From the NCBI RefSeq assembly GCF_002260845.1, contig NZ_BEDT01000004.1:124001-188000 (forward strand): a DNA stretch of 64,000 nucleotides, in the 5' to 3' direction. A model generated the notes under the pieces. That model was not told the origin of the DNA. It made no database searches and saw only the letters and a list, made by a program, of their open reading frames with translations. Positions within the stretch are counted from its first letter, which is position 1; each line of letters starts with the position of its first letter. The translations under genes were made by a program, and so were the position numbers. The stretch is from Pseudolactococcus reticulitermitis. Lineage in GTDB: Bacteria; Bacillota; Bacilli; Lactobacillales; Streptococcaceae. Of this stretch, positions 25,615-35,278 are shown in pieces.

Positions 25615-28209
25615 ATGAATATCGAAAAAATGACAACAACGTTACAACAGGCTTTGGCAGAGGCGCAAAAAATTGCGCAAGTTCGCCAACATCAACATAT
25701 AGAAATCGCCCATCTCTGGAAATTTTTAATCCAACCTGGGCAATTTGCGCATGACTTTTATCAAGATTTAGGACTAGATCTAGTCGGTTTTGAAACTGAA
25801 ATTGATCAGGAATTAGATAAAATTTCAGTCGTGAGGGGTAGCAATGTCGCTTATGGTCAAAATTTGAGCCAAAATCTGTTTCACTTATTCAGTCAGGCTG
25901 AAAAGCTGGCACAAGCTCTAAAAGATGAGTTTCTATCCACTGAGACGGTGCTGTTAGCACTCTTTTCTCAAAGCCATAACCCATTGACCCAATATCTGAA
26001 AAGTCATGGCATGACGGAGAAAATGGTCAAGGAAAAAATCGAGAGTATGCGGGGAGGTCGTTCGGTGACGAGTCAAAATCAGGAAGAACAATATGAGGCG
26101 CTGAAGAAATACGGCGAGGATCTGGTCGAGAAGGTGCGCGCGGGTAAGATGGATCCGGTGATTGGGCGTGATGAGGAAGTGCGAGATGTCGTGCGGATTT
26201 TGTCGCGCAAGACGAAAAATAATCCGATGCTAATCGGTGAACCTGGTGTCGGTAAAACAGCGATTGTAGAGGGTTTGGCGCAACGGATTGTCAAGAAAGA
26301 TGTGCCGACAAATCTGCAAGATAAGACGATTTTCAGCTTGGATATGGGTGCGCTGATTGCGGGTGCCAAATTCCGTGGCGAGTTTGAGGAACGGCTCAAG
26401 GCTGTTTTGAATGAGATTAAGCAGTCCGACGGTCGGATTATCCTCTTTATCGATGAGATTCACACGATTGTTGGTGCGGGTAAAACAGAGGGTTCGATGG
26501 ATGCGGGCAATCTGCTGAAACCGATGCTGGCACGTGGCGAGTTGCACTTGATTGGGGCGACGACGCTGGATGAATACCGCCAAAACTTCGAGAAAGACAA
26601 GGCTTTGGAACGTCGTTTCCAAAAAGTGTTGGTACAAGAGCCGACGGTTGAAGACACGATTTCTATTCTGCGTGGTCTGAAAGATCGCTTTGAAGTCCAC
26701 CATGGTGTGAAAATTCACGATAATGCCTTGATTGCGGCGGCAACCTTGTCAAATCGCTATATCACGGATCGTTTCTTGCCAGATAAAGCCATTGACCTTG
26801 TCGATGAAGCGAGTGCGACGATTCGGGTTGAGATGAATTCTTCACCAACCGAGCTGGATCAAATCACGCGTAAACTCATGCAGCTTGAAATCGAAGAAGA
26901 GGCCTTGAAGAAGGAAACGGATGACGGCTCTAAGAAACGGTTGGCGATTTTACAGGAAGAACTTGCCAATACGCGTGAAACAGCCAATGCCTTGAAAATG
27001 CGTTGGGAAACTGAAAAAGAGGCAGTGGAAGCCATTCACACCAAACGTGCGGAGTTAGAACAAGCCCGTTTTGATTTGGAAAATGCTGAAAATGACTATA
27101 ATCTGGAGCAGGCTGCCGTTCTGCGGCATGGTACGATTCCAAAACTGGAAAAAGAAGTGACGGACTTAGAAAATGCCCAAGAAGCAGATGCCAGCAATCA
27201 CTTGGTTCAAGAATCCGTGACAGATAATGAAATCGCTGAGGTGATTGGTCGTTTGACTGGGATTCCGGTGACCAAACTGGTCGAGGGTGAAAAAGAAAAG
27301 CTCTTGCATCTAGCTGACACCTTGCATCAACGTGTCGTAGGTCAAGACGAAGCGGTCAATGCTGTTTCGGATGCGATTATCCGTAGTCGTGCAGGTCTGC
27401 AAGACCCTAACAAACCGCTGGGCAGTTTCCTTTTCCTCGGACCGACAGGTGTTGGTAAGACAGAACTGGCTAAGAGCTTAGCAGAAGACTTATTTGACTC
27501 CGAGAGCCATATGGTGCGGCTTGACATGAGTGAGTACATGGAAAAACATAGTGTCTCACGTTTGGTCGGGGCACCTCCGGGCTATGTCGGTTATGACGAA
27601 GGCGGTCAGCTGACTGAGGCTGTGCGTCGCAATCCTTACACGATTGTCTTACTCGATGAGATTGAAAAAGCCCACCCTGATGTCTTTAACATCTTGCTCC
27701 AAGTGCTTGACGACGGTCGATTGACTGATGCTAAGGGTGTTGTGGTTGATTTCAAGAACACCGTCTTGATTATGACATCCAACATTGGCTCACGGACGCT
27801 CTTGGATGGCATTGCTGACGATGGGACGCTTGACAATACGACCAAGGAAGCCGTTTTAGACGAACTCAAGTTGCACTTCAAACCTGAGTTCCTCAACCGG
27901 ATTGATGACACCGTTGTCTTCACGCCGTTGACCTTGTCTGTCGTCAAACAAATTATCGACAAAATCGTCGCGCAACTCTCTGAACGCCTGGTGCATCAAG
28001 ACATTCGTTTAGAATTAACGACGGAAGCCCTCGATTGGATTGCTAAAAATGCCTATGAACCCGAGTATGGGGCACGCCCGATTAAACGGTTTGTGACGAA
28101 GGCGCTTGAAACACCACTTGCGAAAGCACTTGTGGCTGGTGAAGTCTTACCAAATTCTGTGGTTTTGGTTGGTTTGAAAGATGGTGCTTTGGTGTTTGAT
28201 TTGACGTAA
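25615..28209 (+). CDS. clpB: Chaperone ClpB (Hsp100 disaggregase)
   Basis: 864 residues, full length. Clp N-domain repeats (about 5-150), first AAA+ module with Walker A GEPGVGKT (about 208) and Walker [10 protein letters not shown], a coiled-coil middle domain (about 400-530) that separates ClpB from ClpC/ClpE, and second AAA+ module with GPTGVGKT (about 609) and [10 protein letters not shown]. There is no ClpP-binding loop visible. It works with DnaK to dissolve protein aggregates in the cytoplasm. AAGGAG lies before ATG. Single-gene heat-shock unit under a CtsR-type operator. Confidence 0.97.
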   Translation: MNIEKMTTTLQQALAEAQKIAQVRQHQHIEIAHLWKFLIQPGQFAHDFYQDLGLDLVGFETEIDQELDKISVVRGSNVAYGQNLSQNLFHLFSQAEKLAQALKDEFLSTETVLLALFSQSHNPLTQYLKSHGMTEKMVKEKIESMRGGRSVTSQNQEEQYEALKKYGEDLVEKVRAGKMDPVIGRDEEVRDVVRILSRKTKNNPMLIGEPGVGKTAIVEGLAQRIVKKDVPTNLQDKTIFSLDMGALIAGAKFRGEFEERLKAVLNEIKQSDGRIILFIDEIHTIVGAGKTEGSMDAGNLLKPMLARGELHLIGATTLDEYRQNFEKDKALERRFQKVLVQEPTVEDTISILRGLKDRFEVHHGVKIHDNALIAAATLSNRYITDRFLPDKAIDLVDEASATIRVEMNSSPTELDQITRKLMQLEIEEEALKKETDDGSKKRLAILQEELANTRETANALKMRWETEKEAVEAIHTKRAELEQARFDLENAENDYNLEQAAVLRHGTIPKLEKEVTDLENAQEADASNHLVQESVTDNEIAEVIGRLTGIPVTKLVEGEKEKLLHLADTLHQRVVGQDEAVNAVSDAIIRSRAGLQDPNKPLGSFLFLGPTGVGKTELAKSLAEDLFDSESHMVRLDMSEYMEKHSVSRLVGAPPGYVGYDEGGQLTEAVRRNPYTIVLLDEIEKAHPDVFNILLQVLDDGRLTDAKGVVVDFKNTVLIMTSNIGSRTLLDGIADDGTLDNTTKEAVLDELKLHFKPEFLNRIDDTVVFTPLTLSVVKQIIDKIVAQLSERLVHQDIRLELTTEALDWIAKNAYEPEYGARPIKRFVTKALETPLAKALVAGEVLPNSVVLVGLKDGALVFDLT

Positions 28210-28217
28210 AATAACTC

Positions 28218-28243
28218 AAAAACCCGCTAACCAGCGGGTTTTT
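28218..28243 (+). terminator. clpB terminator
   Basis: AAAAACCCGCT pairs with AGCGGGTTTTT around AACC. Confidence 0.95.
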
Positions 28244-28266
28244 ACATGAAAAAGGAAATTTTCTAA

Positions 28267-28324
28267 AAACTATATATAGTGTTTCGTCGTCTAAATTAGG
28301 AACATATAACACAATATATTGTGC
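28267..28324 (+). promoter_or_regulatory. Paired NrdR boxes upstream of nrdD
   Basis: Two copies of the NrdR palindrome: AAACTATATATAGTGT (28267-28282) and ACACAATATATTGTGC (28309-28324). Their centres are 42 bp apart, four helical turns, as usual for NrdR tandem operators. They point to repression of nrdD by NrdR when dNTP is plentiful. Confidence 0.8.
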
Positions 28325-28398
28325 TTTTTTCTATTTACAAACCACCTCTTGAGTGGTAGAATATACCTACAATCACTTTTAGAAATGAGAGACACGTT

Positions 28399-30645
28399 AT
28401 GATGGTATGGGAAAAAACAGAGGTAGTCGACAACACGATGGAAGTTGTCAAGCGCGATGGTCGCCATTTAAATTTTGAACCGGAGAAAATTTATGATGCC
28501 TTGAGAAAAGCTTCTGATGAAATTTTTCCGATGTCACCCGTTCAAGAAGTGAAATTAGAACACTTGACGGACAAAATCGTTGCGACCATTTTTGATCGTT
28601 TTGATGATAATATCAAAATTTATGAAATTCAAAATATTGTGGAACACGTTTTGCTGGATGCGAATGAGTACAAATTAGCGGAAGTCTATATTAATTACCG
28701 GACACGCCGTGATTTTGAGCGTTCGCAGGCGACAGACATTAACTTTACCATTGATAAGCTAATCAATAAAGAGCAGTCTGTTGTCAATGAAAATGCCAAC
28801 AAAGACAGTGATGTCTTCAATACACAACGTGACTTGACGGCTGGTATCGTTGGCAAATCGATTGGTTTGAAAATGCTGCCGGCGCATGTGGCGAATGCCC
28901 ATCAAAAAGGCGATATTCATTTTCATGATTTGGATTATCAGCCTTACGCGCCGATGACCAACTGTTGTTTGGTCGATGTCAAAGGTATGTTGCGTGACGG
29001 TTTCAAACTTGGCAATGCGGTCATTGACAGCCCGAAATCAATCCAAACGGCTGCGGCACAAATCTCGCAAATCATCGCCAATGTGGCCTCAAGCCAATAC
29101 GGTGGCACATCTGTCAACCGCATTGACGAAGTGCTGGCGCCTTACGCAGCGCTTAACTTCGCCAAACACATGAAAGACGCTGAGGAGTGGGTGGCACCTG
29201 AAAAACGCGAAGCTTACGCCCGCACGAAGACAGCTAAAGACATCTACGACGCCATGCAAAGTCTGGAGTACGAGATTAATACCTTGTTCACGTCCAATGG
29301 TCAAACGCCATTTACAACCTTTGGTTTCGGTCTAGGTGAGGATTGGTATGCGCGCGAAATACAGAAAGCCATTCTTCAAAACCGCATTAAAGGTCTGGGT
29401 AAAGAAGGGCGGACAGCCATTTTCCCTAAACTCGTGTTTACCATTAAACGTGGTCTGAACTTGAACGCTGAAGATCCAAACTATGACATCAAAGAACTGG
29501 CAGCCGAATGTGCGACAAAACGCATGTACCCAGATATTGTCAGCTACGATAAAATCGTTGAATTGACAGGCTCTTTCAAAGCACCAATGGGTTGCCGCAG
29601 TTTCTTGCAAGGTTGGCAAGATGAAAACGGTCAAGATGTCGTCGACGGTCGGATGAACTTGGGCGTTGTCACACTTAACCTGCCACGAATTGCCCTTGAA
29701 TCCAAAGGCGATAAAGATAAATTCTGGCAAATTTTCTTTGAGCGGATGGCGGTTATGAAAGATGCGCTTGTTTACCGTGTGGAACGCGTCAAAGAAGCAG
29801 TGCCTGCCAATGCGCCTATCCTCTATGAAAACGGTGCTTTCGGTAAACGCCTCAGCCGAACAGACTCTGTTAATGAGCTTTTCAAACATCGTCGTGCGAC
29901 GATTTCTGCGGGGTATATCGGTCTCTATGAAGTCGCAACTGTCTTTTATGGTGGCGAATGGGAAAGTAATCCTGAAGCTAAAGCCTTCACGCTCGATATT
30001 TTGCGTGAGATGAAAAAAGCGGCAGGCGACTGGTCTGACGAATATGATTATCACTTCTCAATCTACTCAACACCATCTGAAAGTTTAACTGACCGTTTCT
30101 GTCGCCTAGATACTGAAAAATTTGGTGAGATTCAAGACATCACAGATAAAGAATACTATACTAACTCATTCCATTATGATGTCCGTAAAAATCCAACACC
30201 ATTTGAAAAATTAGACTTTGAAAAAGACTATCCAGTTTATGCGAGTGGCGGTTTCATCCACTACTGTGAATATCCAGTCCTCCAACAAAATCCCAAAGCT
30301 CTGGAAGCTGTTTGGGATTACGCCTATGATCGTGTGGGCTACCTTGGTACCAACACACCGATTGATCACTGTTATGAATGTCACTTTGAGGGCGATTTCA
30401 CGCCAACTGAACGTGGATTCCAATGTCCAAACTGTGGCAACAGCGACCCGAAAACAGTTGATGTGGTCAAACGGACTTGTGGTTATCTTGGTAATCCACA
30501 AGCACGTCCAATGGTCAAAGGTCGTCACAAAGAAATTTCATCACGTGTGAAACACATGAATGGCTCAGTCGGTCATTTGTCAAACGGCGATGATTTGGAA
30601 AGTGTTGCGATTGATTCAGCTAAGTCGCCTTTCTTTCAAAAATAA
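28399..30645 (+). CDS. nrdD: Anaerobic ribonucleoside-triphosphate reductase, large subunit
   Basis: 748 residues. N-terminal ATP-cone (about 14-105, VVKRDGRHLNFEPEKI), central ten-stranded barrel domain, C-terminal zinc site with two CxxC pairs (CYEC and CPNC, about 655-680), and the glycyl-radical loop RTCGYLG close to the end. It reduces ribonucleotides to deoxyribonucleotides without oxygen and needs NrdG (radical SAM) to make the glycyl radical. Unlike the common arrangement, no nrdG follows; instead there is a MITE-like element and then unrelated genes. No strong ribosome site is seen; ATG 28399 or 28402 are both possible. Confidence 0.96.
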   Translation: MMVWEKTEVVDNTMEVVKRDGRHLNFEPEKIYDALRKASDEIFPMSPVQEVKLEHLTDKIVATIFDRFDDNIKIYEIQNIVEHVLLDANEYKLAEVYINYRTRRDFERSQATDINFTIDKLINKEQSVVNENANKDSDVFNTQRDLTAGIVGKSIGLKMLPAHVANAHQKGDIHFHDLDYQPYAPMTNCCLVDVKGMLRDGFKLGNAVIDSPKSIQTAAAQISQIIANVASSQYGGTSVNRIDEVLAPYAALNFAKHMKDAEEWVAPEKREAYARTKTAKDIYDAMQSLEYEINTLFTSNGQTPFTTFGFGLGEDWYAREIQKAILQNRIKGLGKEGRTAIFPKLVFTIKRGLNLNAEDPNYDIKELAAECATKRMYPDIVSYDKIVELTGSFKAPMGCRSFLQGWQDENGQDVVDGRMNLGVVTLNLPRIALESKGDKDKFWQIFFERMAVMKDALVYRVERVKEAVPANAPILYENGAFGKRLSRTDSVNELFKHRRATISAGYIGLYEVATVFYGGEWESNPEAKAFTLDILREMKKAAGDWSDEYDYHFSIYSTPSESLTDRFCRLDTEKFGEIQDITDKEYYTNSFHYDVRKNPTPFEKLDFEKDYPVYASGGFIHYCEYPVLQQNPKALEAVWDYAYDRVGYLGTNTPIDHCYECHFEGDFTPTERGFQCPNCGNSDPKTVDVVKRTCGYLGNPQARPMVKGRHKEISSRVKHMNGSVGHLSNGDDLESVAIDSAKSPFFQK

Positions 30646-30661
30646 AAAATGAAATAAGATG

Positions 30662-30848
30662 TGGGTACCTCTAAAAACTGCTTTTGCTCCTGCGATGACT
30701 CGTCGCCTGAAGTACTTTGTGACTTTTGCGTTAATTTTTCTAGCGCTAGGCATTGCGACAAGGCTTGCTACTGCAAGGTGCGGCGTAATAACGATGCGAT
30801 AGGGAAATGTAGCCAAAAGTGGCAAATCTGAGTTTTTAGAAGTGCCCA
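30662..30848. mobile_element. MITE-like element with terminal inverted repeats
   Basis: TGGGTACCTCTAAAAACTG (30662-30680) matches the reverse complement of the other end (30830-30848) at 16 of 19 positions. The 187-bp piece holds no plausible gene and is GC-richer than the flanks. It starts 17 bp after the nrdD stop. No target duplication is obvious. Short non-coding DNA between inverted repeats fits a non-autonomous transposable element; the parent element is not in the window. Confidence 0.55.
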
Positions 30849-30864
30849 TATATCAATCATGAAC

Positions 30865-30890
30865 AAAAGCCGACAAGTTCGGCTTTTTTT
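30865..30890 (+). terminator. Terminator before ecfA1
   Basis: AAAAGCCGA pairs with TCGGCTTTT around CAAGT, then TTT. The 5' arm also holds the -35 region of the ecfA1 promoter. Confidence 0.9.
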
Positions 30891-30898
30891 GGTATAAT
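30870..30898 (+). promoter_or_regulatory. ecfA1 promoter, predicted leaderless start
   Basis: Extended -10 TGG-TATAAT (-10 at 30893-30898) with a weak -35, CCGACA (30870-30875), at 17 bp. The ATG of ecfA1 is only 6 bases downstream of the -10, so the mRNA should begin at or within a base or two of the ATG. Confidence 0.65.
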
Positions 30899-30904
30899 GT
30901 TGTC

Positions 30905-31741
30905 ATGCAGAAAATTCTGGAAATAAAAAATTTAACGTATCAATACGAAGAAGCAAGCGATATTTACGCCGTAAATGACGTGTCTTTTGAGGTGCTTCGT
31001 GGCGAGTGGGTGTCGATTATCGGGCGCAATGGTTCTGGGAAATCGACAACGGCACGCTTAATAGATGGTCTGATGGCAGCGACCTCAGGCGAGATTATCA
31101 TCGATGGGCAGACTTTAACGGCAGAAAATGTTTGGGCTTTGCGCCAAAAAATTGGCATGGTTTTCCAAAACCCTGACAATCAATTTGTCGGCTCAACTGT
31201 TGAGGACGATGTCGCTTTTGGGATGGAGAATCATGGTGTGCCACGTGAGGAAATGTTGACACGGGTACAAGCTGCACTAGAACGTGTCAATATGGCAGAC
31301 TTCAAAACGAAGGAACCCGCTCGTCTGTCGGGTGGTCAAAAACAACGAGTTGCCATTGCAGGGATCGTTGCTTTGCGTCCTGACATCATTATCCTTGATG
31401 AGGCGACGTCTATGCTCGATCCAAAAGGCAGACTGGAAATCATTCGAGTTGTCCGTGAAATCAAGGAACAGTATGGTTTGACCGTGATTTCGATTACGCA
31501 TGATTTAGACGAGGCGAGTTTGTCTGATAAAATCATCGTCATGAAAGACGGTAAGATTGAGCAGATTGCAACACCAGATGTCCTGTTTTTAAATGACAAT
31601 CTGGTCGATATTGGTCTGGACGTGCCTTTTTCAGCCAATGTCGCAAGAGAATTGCGCCAAAATGGCTTGCAGATTCCCGAAAAATATTATACAGAAAGTG
31701 AGTTGGCTGACTTCTTATGGCAATCTCTTTTGACAAAGTAA
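30905..31741 (+). CDS. ecfA1: ECF transporter ATPase EcfA1
   Basis: 278 residues. ABC ATPase with Walker [10 protein letters not shown] (about 40-48), Q-loop FQNPDNQF, signature LSGGQKQR and Walker B IIILDEAT. With EcfA2 and EcfT it forms the shared energising module for vitamin and metal S components. No ribosome site lies upstream and the -10 box ends 6 bases before the ATG, so translation is probably leaderless. Its end overlaps ecfA2 by 25 bp. Confidence 0.95.
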   Translation: MQKILEIKNLTYQYEEASDIYAVNDVSFEVLRGEWVSIIGRNGSGKSTTARLIDGLMAATSGEIIIDGQTLTAENVWALRQKIGMVFQNPDNQFVGSTVEDDVAFGMENHGVPREEMLTRVQAALERVNMADFKTKEPARLSGGQKQRVAIAGIVALRPDIIILDEATSMLDPKGRLEIIRVVREIKEQYGLTVISITHDLDEASLSDKIIVMKDGKIEQIATPDVLFLNDNLVDIGLDVPFSANVARELRQNGLQIPEKYYTESELADFLWQSLLTK

Positions 31742-32571
31742 CTTATACCTACCAGCCCAACACACCTTTTGAAAGCCGGGCTTTGTTTGATATTGACCTA
31801 GAGGTGGCAGATGGGAGTTTCACAGCGCTTGTGGGGCATACAGGTTCTGGCAAATCAACCTTATTACAGCACTTAAATGCCTTGTTGCTTCCGACTTCGG
31901 GCACAGTCACAGTCGGTGAAACCGTGATTCAGCCTGACAGTAAGGCAAAAGCCATCAAGCCTGTTCGCCAAAAAGTCGGGGTTGTGTTTCAATTTCCTGA
32001 GACCCAGTTATTTGACGAGACGGTTTTAAAAGATGTCGCTTTTGGCCCACAAAACTTTGGTGTGTCGAAAGAAGATGCCCAAGCCATTGCGCGTGAAAAA
32101 TTGCATCTTGTTGGGATTTCTGATGAGCTGTTTGAACGCTCACCTTTTGAGCTTTCAGGGGGTCAGATGCGCCGTGTGGCGATTGCTGGTATCCTAGCGA
32201 TGAACCCGAGCGTTCTTGTCCTAGATGAGCCGACTGCGGGTCTTGACCCCAAAGCGCGGATTGACATGATGCGCTTGTTTGAAACGATTCATGCTTCTGG
32301 TGTGACGACGATTTTGGTGACGCATCTTATGGATGATGTGGCAGATTATGCCGATACCATGTACGTTCTGGAAAAAGGTCGCATCGTCAAATCGGGTAAA
32401 CCGCAGGATTTGTTTCAGGATGTCGCTTTTATGACTGCGCATCAACTCGGTGTGCCAAAAGCGACGCGGTTTGCGCTACTTTTACAGGAGCGGGGGCAGC
32501 ATTTTGAGCACTTGCCGATTACACGTCCGGCGCTCGTTGAGATGATTAGGGAGGCGGCAAATCATGGATAA
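31717..32571 (+). CDS. ecfA2: ECF transporter ATPase EcfA2
   Basis: 284 residues. Walker [11 protein letters not shown]-loop FQFPETQLF, signature LSGGQMRR, Walker [14 protein letters not shown]. It is the partner ATPase of EcfA1 in the hetero-dimer. Overlaps ecfA1 upstream and ecfT downstream (8 bp), so synthesis of the three subunits is coupled. Confidence 0.95.
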   Translation: MAISFDKVTYTYQPNTPFESRALFDIDLEVADGSFTALVGHTGSGKSTLLQHLNALLLPTSGTVTVGETVIQPDSKAKAIKPVRQKVGVVFQFPETQLFDETVLKDVAFGPQNFGVSKEDAQAIAREKLHLVGISDELFERSPFELSGGQMRRVAIAGILAMNPSVLVLDEPTAGLDPKARIDMMRLFETIHASGVTTILVTHLMDDVADYADTMYVLEKGRIVKSGKPQDLFQDVAFMTAHQLGVPKATRFALLLQERGQHFEHLPITRPALVEMIREAANHG

Positions 32572-33364
32572 ACTGATTATTGGTCGCTATATTCCGGGGT
32601 CTTCAATCATTCATCGCCTAGACCCGCGCAGCAAGCTCCTTGCCATGTTTGCCTTTGTTTTCATCATCTTTCTGGCAAATGATGCGATGGGCTACGGCAT
32701 TCTGACCGTTTTTACCTTTTTCGGTGTGGCACTGAGCCGGATCAAACTCTCCTATTTCCTTAAAGGCTTGCGCCCCATGTTAGGCTTGATCTTGTTTACG
32801 GTCATTTTCCAAATGCTTTTCACAACAGGTGGAGAAGTCCTCTTTCAAATCTGGATTTTAAAAATTACGACTTACTCGCTGGAAAATGCCTTTTACATCT
32901 TCATGCGGTTTGTCTTGATTATCTTCATGTCAACGCTATTGACGTTGACGACCCCACCTCTGACTTTAGCAGATGGGATTGAAACAGGGCTTGCGCCTTT
33001 AAAAAAAATCAAGGTGCCCGTTCATGAAATCGGACTGATGTTGTCCATTTCCTTGCGATTCATTCCAACGCTGATGGATGATACGACGATGATTATGAAT
33101 GCCCAAAAGTCACGGGGCATGGATTTTGGTGAGGGTAACTTGGTTCAAAAAGTCAAATCGGTCATTCCGATTTTGATTCCGCTGTTCGTCTCAAGTTTTA
33201 GACGGGCAGATGATTTAGCCGTTGCCATGGAAAGCCGTGGCTATCAAGGCGGAGAAGGGCGCAGTAAATATCGCGTGCTCAAATGGCAGCGTTCTGATAC
33301 CATGCTCTTACTCAGTTTGGTGGTCGTTGCGGCTATTCTGGTCGCATGGAACCTATTGAAATAG
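32564..33364 (+). CDS. ecfT: ECF transporter transmembrane protein EcfT
   Basis: 266 residues with about five membrane helices in the first 130 and last 30 residues. The family-typical Ala-Arg-Gly coupling regions are seen as [12 protein letters not shown] and [12 protein letters not shown]. EcfT links the ATPases to the S component. Likely partners include the niaX-like S component at 17510-18058, although other S genes must lie elsewhere. Confidence 0.95.
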   Translation: MDKLIIGRYIPGSSIIHRLDPRSKLLAMFAFVFIIFLANDAMGYGILTVFTFFGVALSRIKLSYFLKGLRPMLGLILFTVIFQMLFTTGGEVLFQIWILKITTYSLENAFYIFMRFVLIIFMSTLLTLTTPPLTLADGIETGLAPLKKIKVPVHEIGLMLSISLRFIPTLMDDTTMIMNAQKSRGMDFGEGNLVQKVKSVIPILIPLFVSSFRRADDLAVAMESRGYQGGEGRSKYRVLKWQRSDTMLLLSLVVVAAILVAWNLLK

Positions 33365-33393
33365 ATAGTATCACACACCTAAGGGAGAAAACA

Positions 33394-34089
33394 ATGACGA
33401 ACAAAATGACAGCACAAGAAATTATCCAATTTATCGGGAATGCTGAGAAAAAAACAGCGGTGAAAGTGACTTTCGAGGGAGCCTTAGCGGGTGCTAAGCC
33501 TGAATCGGTCGTTCAACTTGGCAATGTTTTGTTTGGTGACTGGGCGGAAATTGCGCCGCTTCTGGTCAATTTGACTGAAAATAAGGATTATATCGTTGAG
33601 CAAGACGGGCGAAATTCTGCGGTGCCTTTGCTGGATAAACGTGAAATTAATGCGCGAATTGAGCCGGGTGCTGTGATTCGTGACCAAGTCGAAATTGGCG
33701 ATAATGCCGTGATTATGATGGGTGCAGTGATTAATATCGGCGCTGAAATTGGTGCGGGGACGATGATTGACATGGGTGCGATTTTAGGCGGCCGTGCCAT
33801 TGTCGGCGAGAACTCACATATCGGTGCGGGTGCTGTGCTTGCGGGGGTGATTGAGCCTGCGAGTGCTGAACCTGTTCGTGTGGGGGATAACGTCCTAGTC
33901 GGTGCTAACGCCGTGGTCATTGAGGGTGTTCAAGTTGGCAATGGGGCTGTTGTTGCGGCGGGTGCTATCGTCACACAAGATGTGCCTGAAAATGTTGTCG
34001 TGGCAGGCGTTCCTGCGCGCGTGATTAAGAAAATTGATGAGAAGACCAAGCAGAAAACAGCACTTGAAGAGGCGTTGAGAACACTTTAA
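33394..34089 (+). CDS. dapD: Tetrahydrodipicolinate N-acetyltransferase
   Basis: 231 residues from ATG 33394 (ribosome site AAGGGAG); an upstream ATG in the end of ecfT is rejected. The N-terminal domain is followed by a left-handed beta-helix of hexapeptide repeats, such as [19 protein letters not shown] and [14 protein letters not shown]. It transfers acetyl from acetyl-CoA in the acetylase branch of diaminopimelate/lysine synthesis. The deacetylase of the same branch is the next gene, which confirms the assignment. Confidence 0.95.
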   Translation: MTNKMTAQEIIQFIGNAEKKTAVKVTFEGALAGAKPESVVQLGNVLFGDWAEIAPLLVNLTENKDYIVEQDGRNSAVPLLDKREINARIEPGAVIRDQVEIGDNAVIMMGAVINIGAEIGAGTMIDMGAILGGRAIVGENSHIGAGAVLAGVIEPASAEPVRVGDNVLVGANAVVIEGVQVGNGAVVAAGAIVTQDVPENVVVAGVPARVIKKIDEKTKQKTALEEALRTL

Positions 34090-34130
34090 CTTTAAGATAG
34101 TCCCTTTATTAGCAGATAAGTGGTGAAAAG

Positions 34131-35261
34131 ATGTTAGATTTAATCAAAATTCGCAGGGAGCTCCATCAGATTCCCGAAATTGGTTTGGCAGAATTTGAGA
34201 CGCAGGCCTATCTCATGGCACAAATCCGTGAGTTGACTGCGGACAAATCCTTCGTTGACATTAAAACTTGGCAGACAGGGATTGTCGTCAAGCTCAATGG
34301 TTTTGCGCCTGACAAGACAATCGCTTGGCGGACGGATATTGACGGCTTGCCGATTGTCGAAGACACGGGCCTGACTTTTGCCTCGCGCCATGAAGGTCGG
34401 ATGCACGCTTGCGGTCATGATATGCACATGACCCTAGCGCTTGGCGTTTTGGAGACTATGCTTGCAACCCAACCGAAAAATAATCTGATTTTTCTTTTCC
34501 AGCCAGCTGAGGAAAATGAAGCTGGTGGGATGCTCATGTATGAAGCTGGCGTCTTTGATGGCGACTGGCGACCTGATGAATTTTATGCGCTTCATGTCAG
34601 ACCTGATCTCAAAGTTGGTGACATTGCGACCAATACCCATACCTTGTTTGCGGGAACTTGTGAGGTTAAGATTCACTTTAAGGGAACTGGTGGTCACGCT
34701 GCCTTTCCCCATCAAGCCCATGATGCGCTGGTTGCCGCCAGTTATTTCATCACACAAGTTCAGACCATTGTCAGCCGGAATGTCGACCCGATTGAAGGGG
34801 CAGTCGTGACTTTTGGTAGCCTCCATGCGGGGACAACAAATAATGTGATTGCAGAAACGGCTTTTCTTCATGGGACGATTCGGACCTTAACTCAGGAAAT
34901 GAATCAGTTGACCCAAAAAAGAATCAGAGCCATTGCAGAAGGTGTTGCCCTGAGCTTTGGTCTGGCAGTTGACATTGAGCTTAAACAAGGCGGTTATCTG
35001 CCAGTCGAAAATCATCCTGAGTTGGCGCAGGACTTGATGACCTTCTTTGATGCGCGAGATGGCGTGAATTTGATTGACATCGCGCCAGCCATGACAGGGG
35101 AAGATTTCGGTTATATCCTGTCGAAAATTCCTGGCGTCATGTGTTGGTTAGGCATTGACACGCCTTATGCGCTACACCACCCTAAAATGTCGCCCAATGA
35201 AGCGGCGCTTGATTTTGGGGTAAAGCAAATTTCAGCTTTTTTAAAAACAAAAGTTGGCTAA
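34131..35261 (+). CDS. N-acetyldiaminopimelate deacetylase
   Basis: 376 residues, M20 metallopeptidase family. Metal-binding HACGHDMHM (about residues 90-98), the Glu pair PAEENEAGG and the C-terminal TGEDFGY. It removes acetyl from N-acetyl-LL-2,6-diaminopimelate, giving LL-DAP for lysine and, in some species, the wall. Placed 41 bp after dapD, so in one operon. The terminator 5' arm overlaps the last codons. Confidence 0.92.
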   Translation: MLDLIKIRRELHQIPEIGLAEFETQAYLMAQIRELTADKSFVDIKTWQTGIVVKLNGFAPDKTIAWRTDIDGLPIVEDTGLTFASRHEGRMHACGHDMHMTLALGVLETMLATQPKNNLIFLFQPAEENEAGGMLMYEAGVFDGDWRPDEFYALHVRPDLKVGDIATNTHTLFAGTCEVKIHFKGTGGHAAFPHQAHDALVAASYFITQVQTIVSRNVDPIEGAVVTFGSLHAGTTNNVIAETAFLHGTIRTLTQEMNQLTQKRIRAIAEGVALSFGLAVDIELKQGGYLPVENHPELAQDLMTFFDARDGVNLIDIAPAMTGEDFGYILSKIPGVMCWLGIDTPYALHHPKMSPNEAALDFGVKQISAFLKTKVG

Positions 35262-35278
35262 AATTAGCCAACTTTTTT
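35249..35278. terminator. Bidirectional terminator
   Basis: AAAAGTTGGCTA pairs with TAGCCAACTTTT. It overlaps the stop codon of the deacetylase gene and the 3' end of the convergent MATE gene and can serve both. Confidence 0.92.

Noticed and set aside
26079-26718. Minus-strand open frames of 106 and 162 codons inside clpB
   Set aside because: They lie opposite the conserved AAA+ coding region of clpB, have no ribosome sites and show no family features; they are mirror-frame artefacts.
29332-30054. Minus-strand open frame of 240 codons inside nrdD
   Set aside because: The frame is opposite a fully conserved enzyme sequence and its Phe/Thr/Arg-rich product is typical of an antisense shadow.
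30616-30849. Minus-strand 77-codon frame over the MITE-like element
   Set aside because: It spans both inverted repeats and the nrdD 3' end, lacks an SD and is better explained as non-coding repeat DNA.
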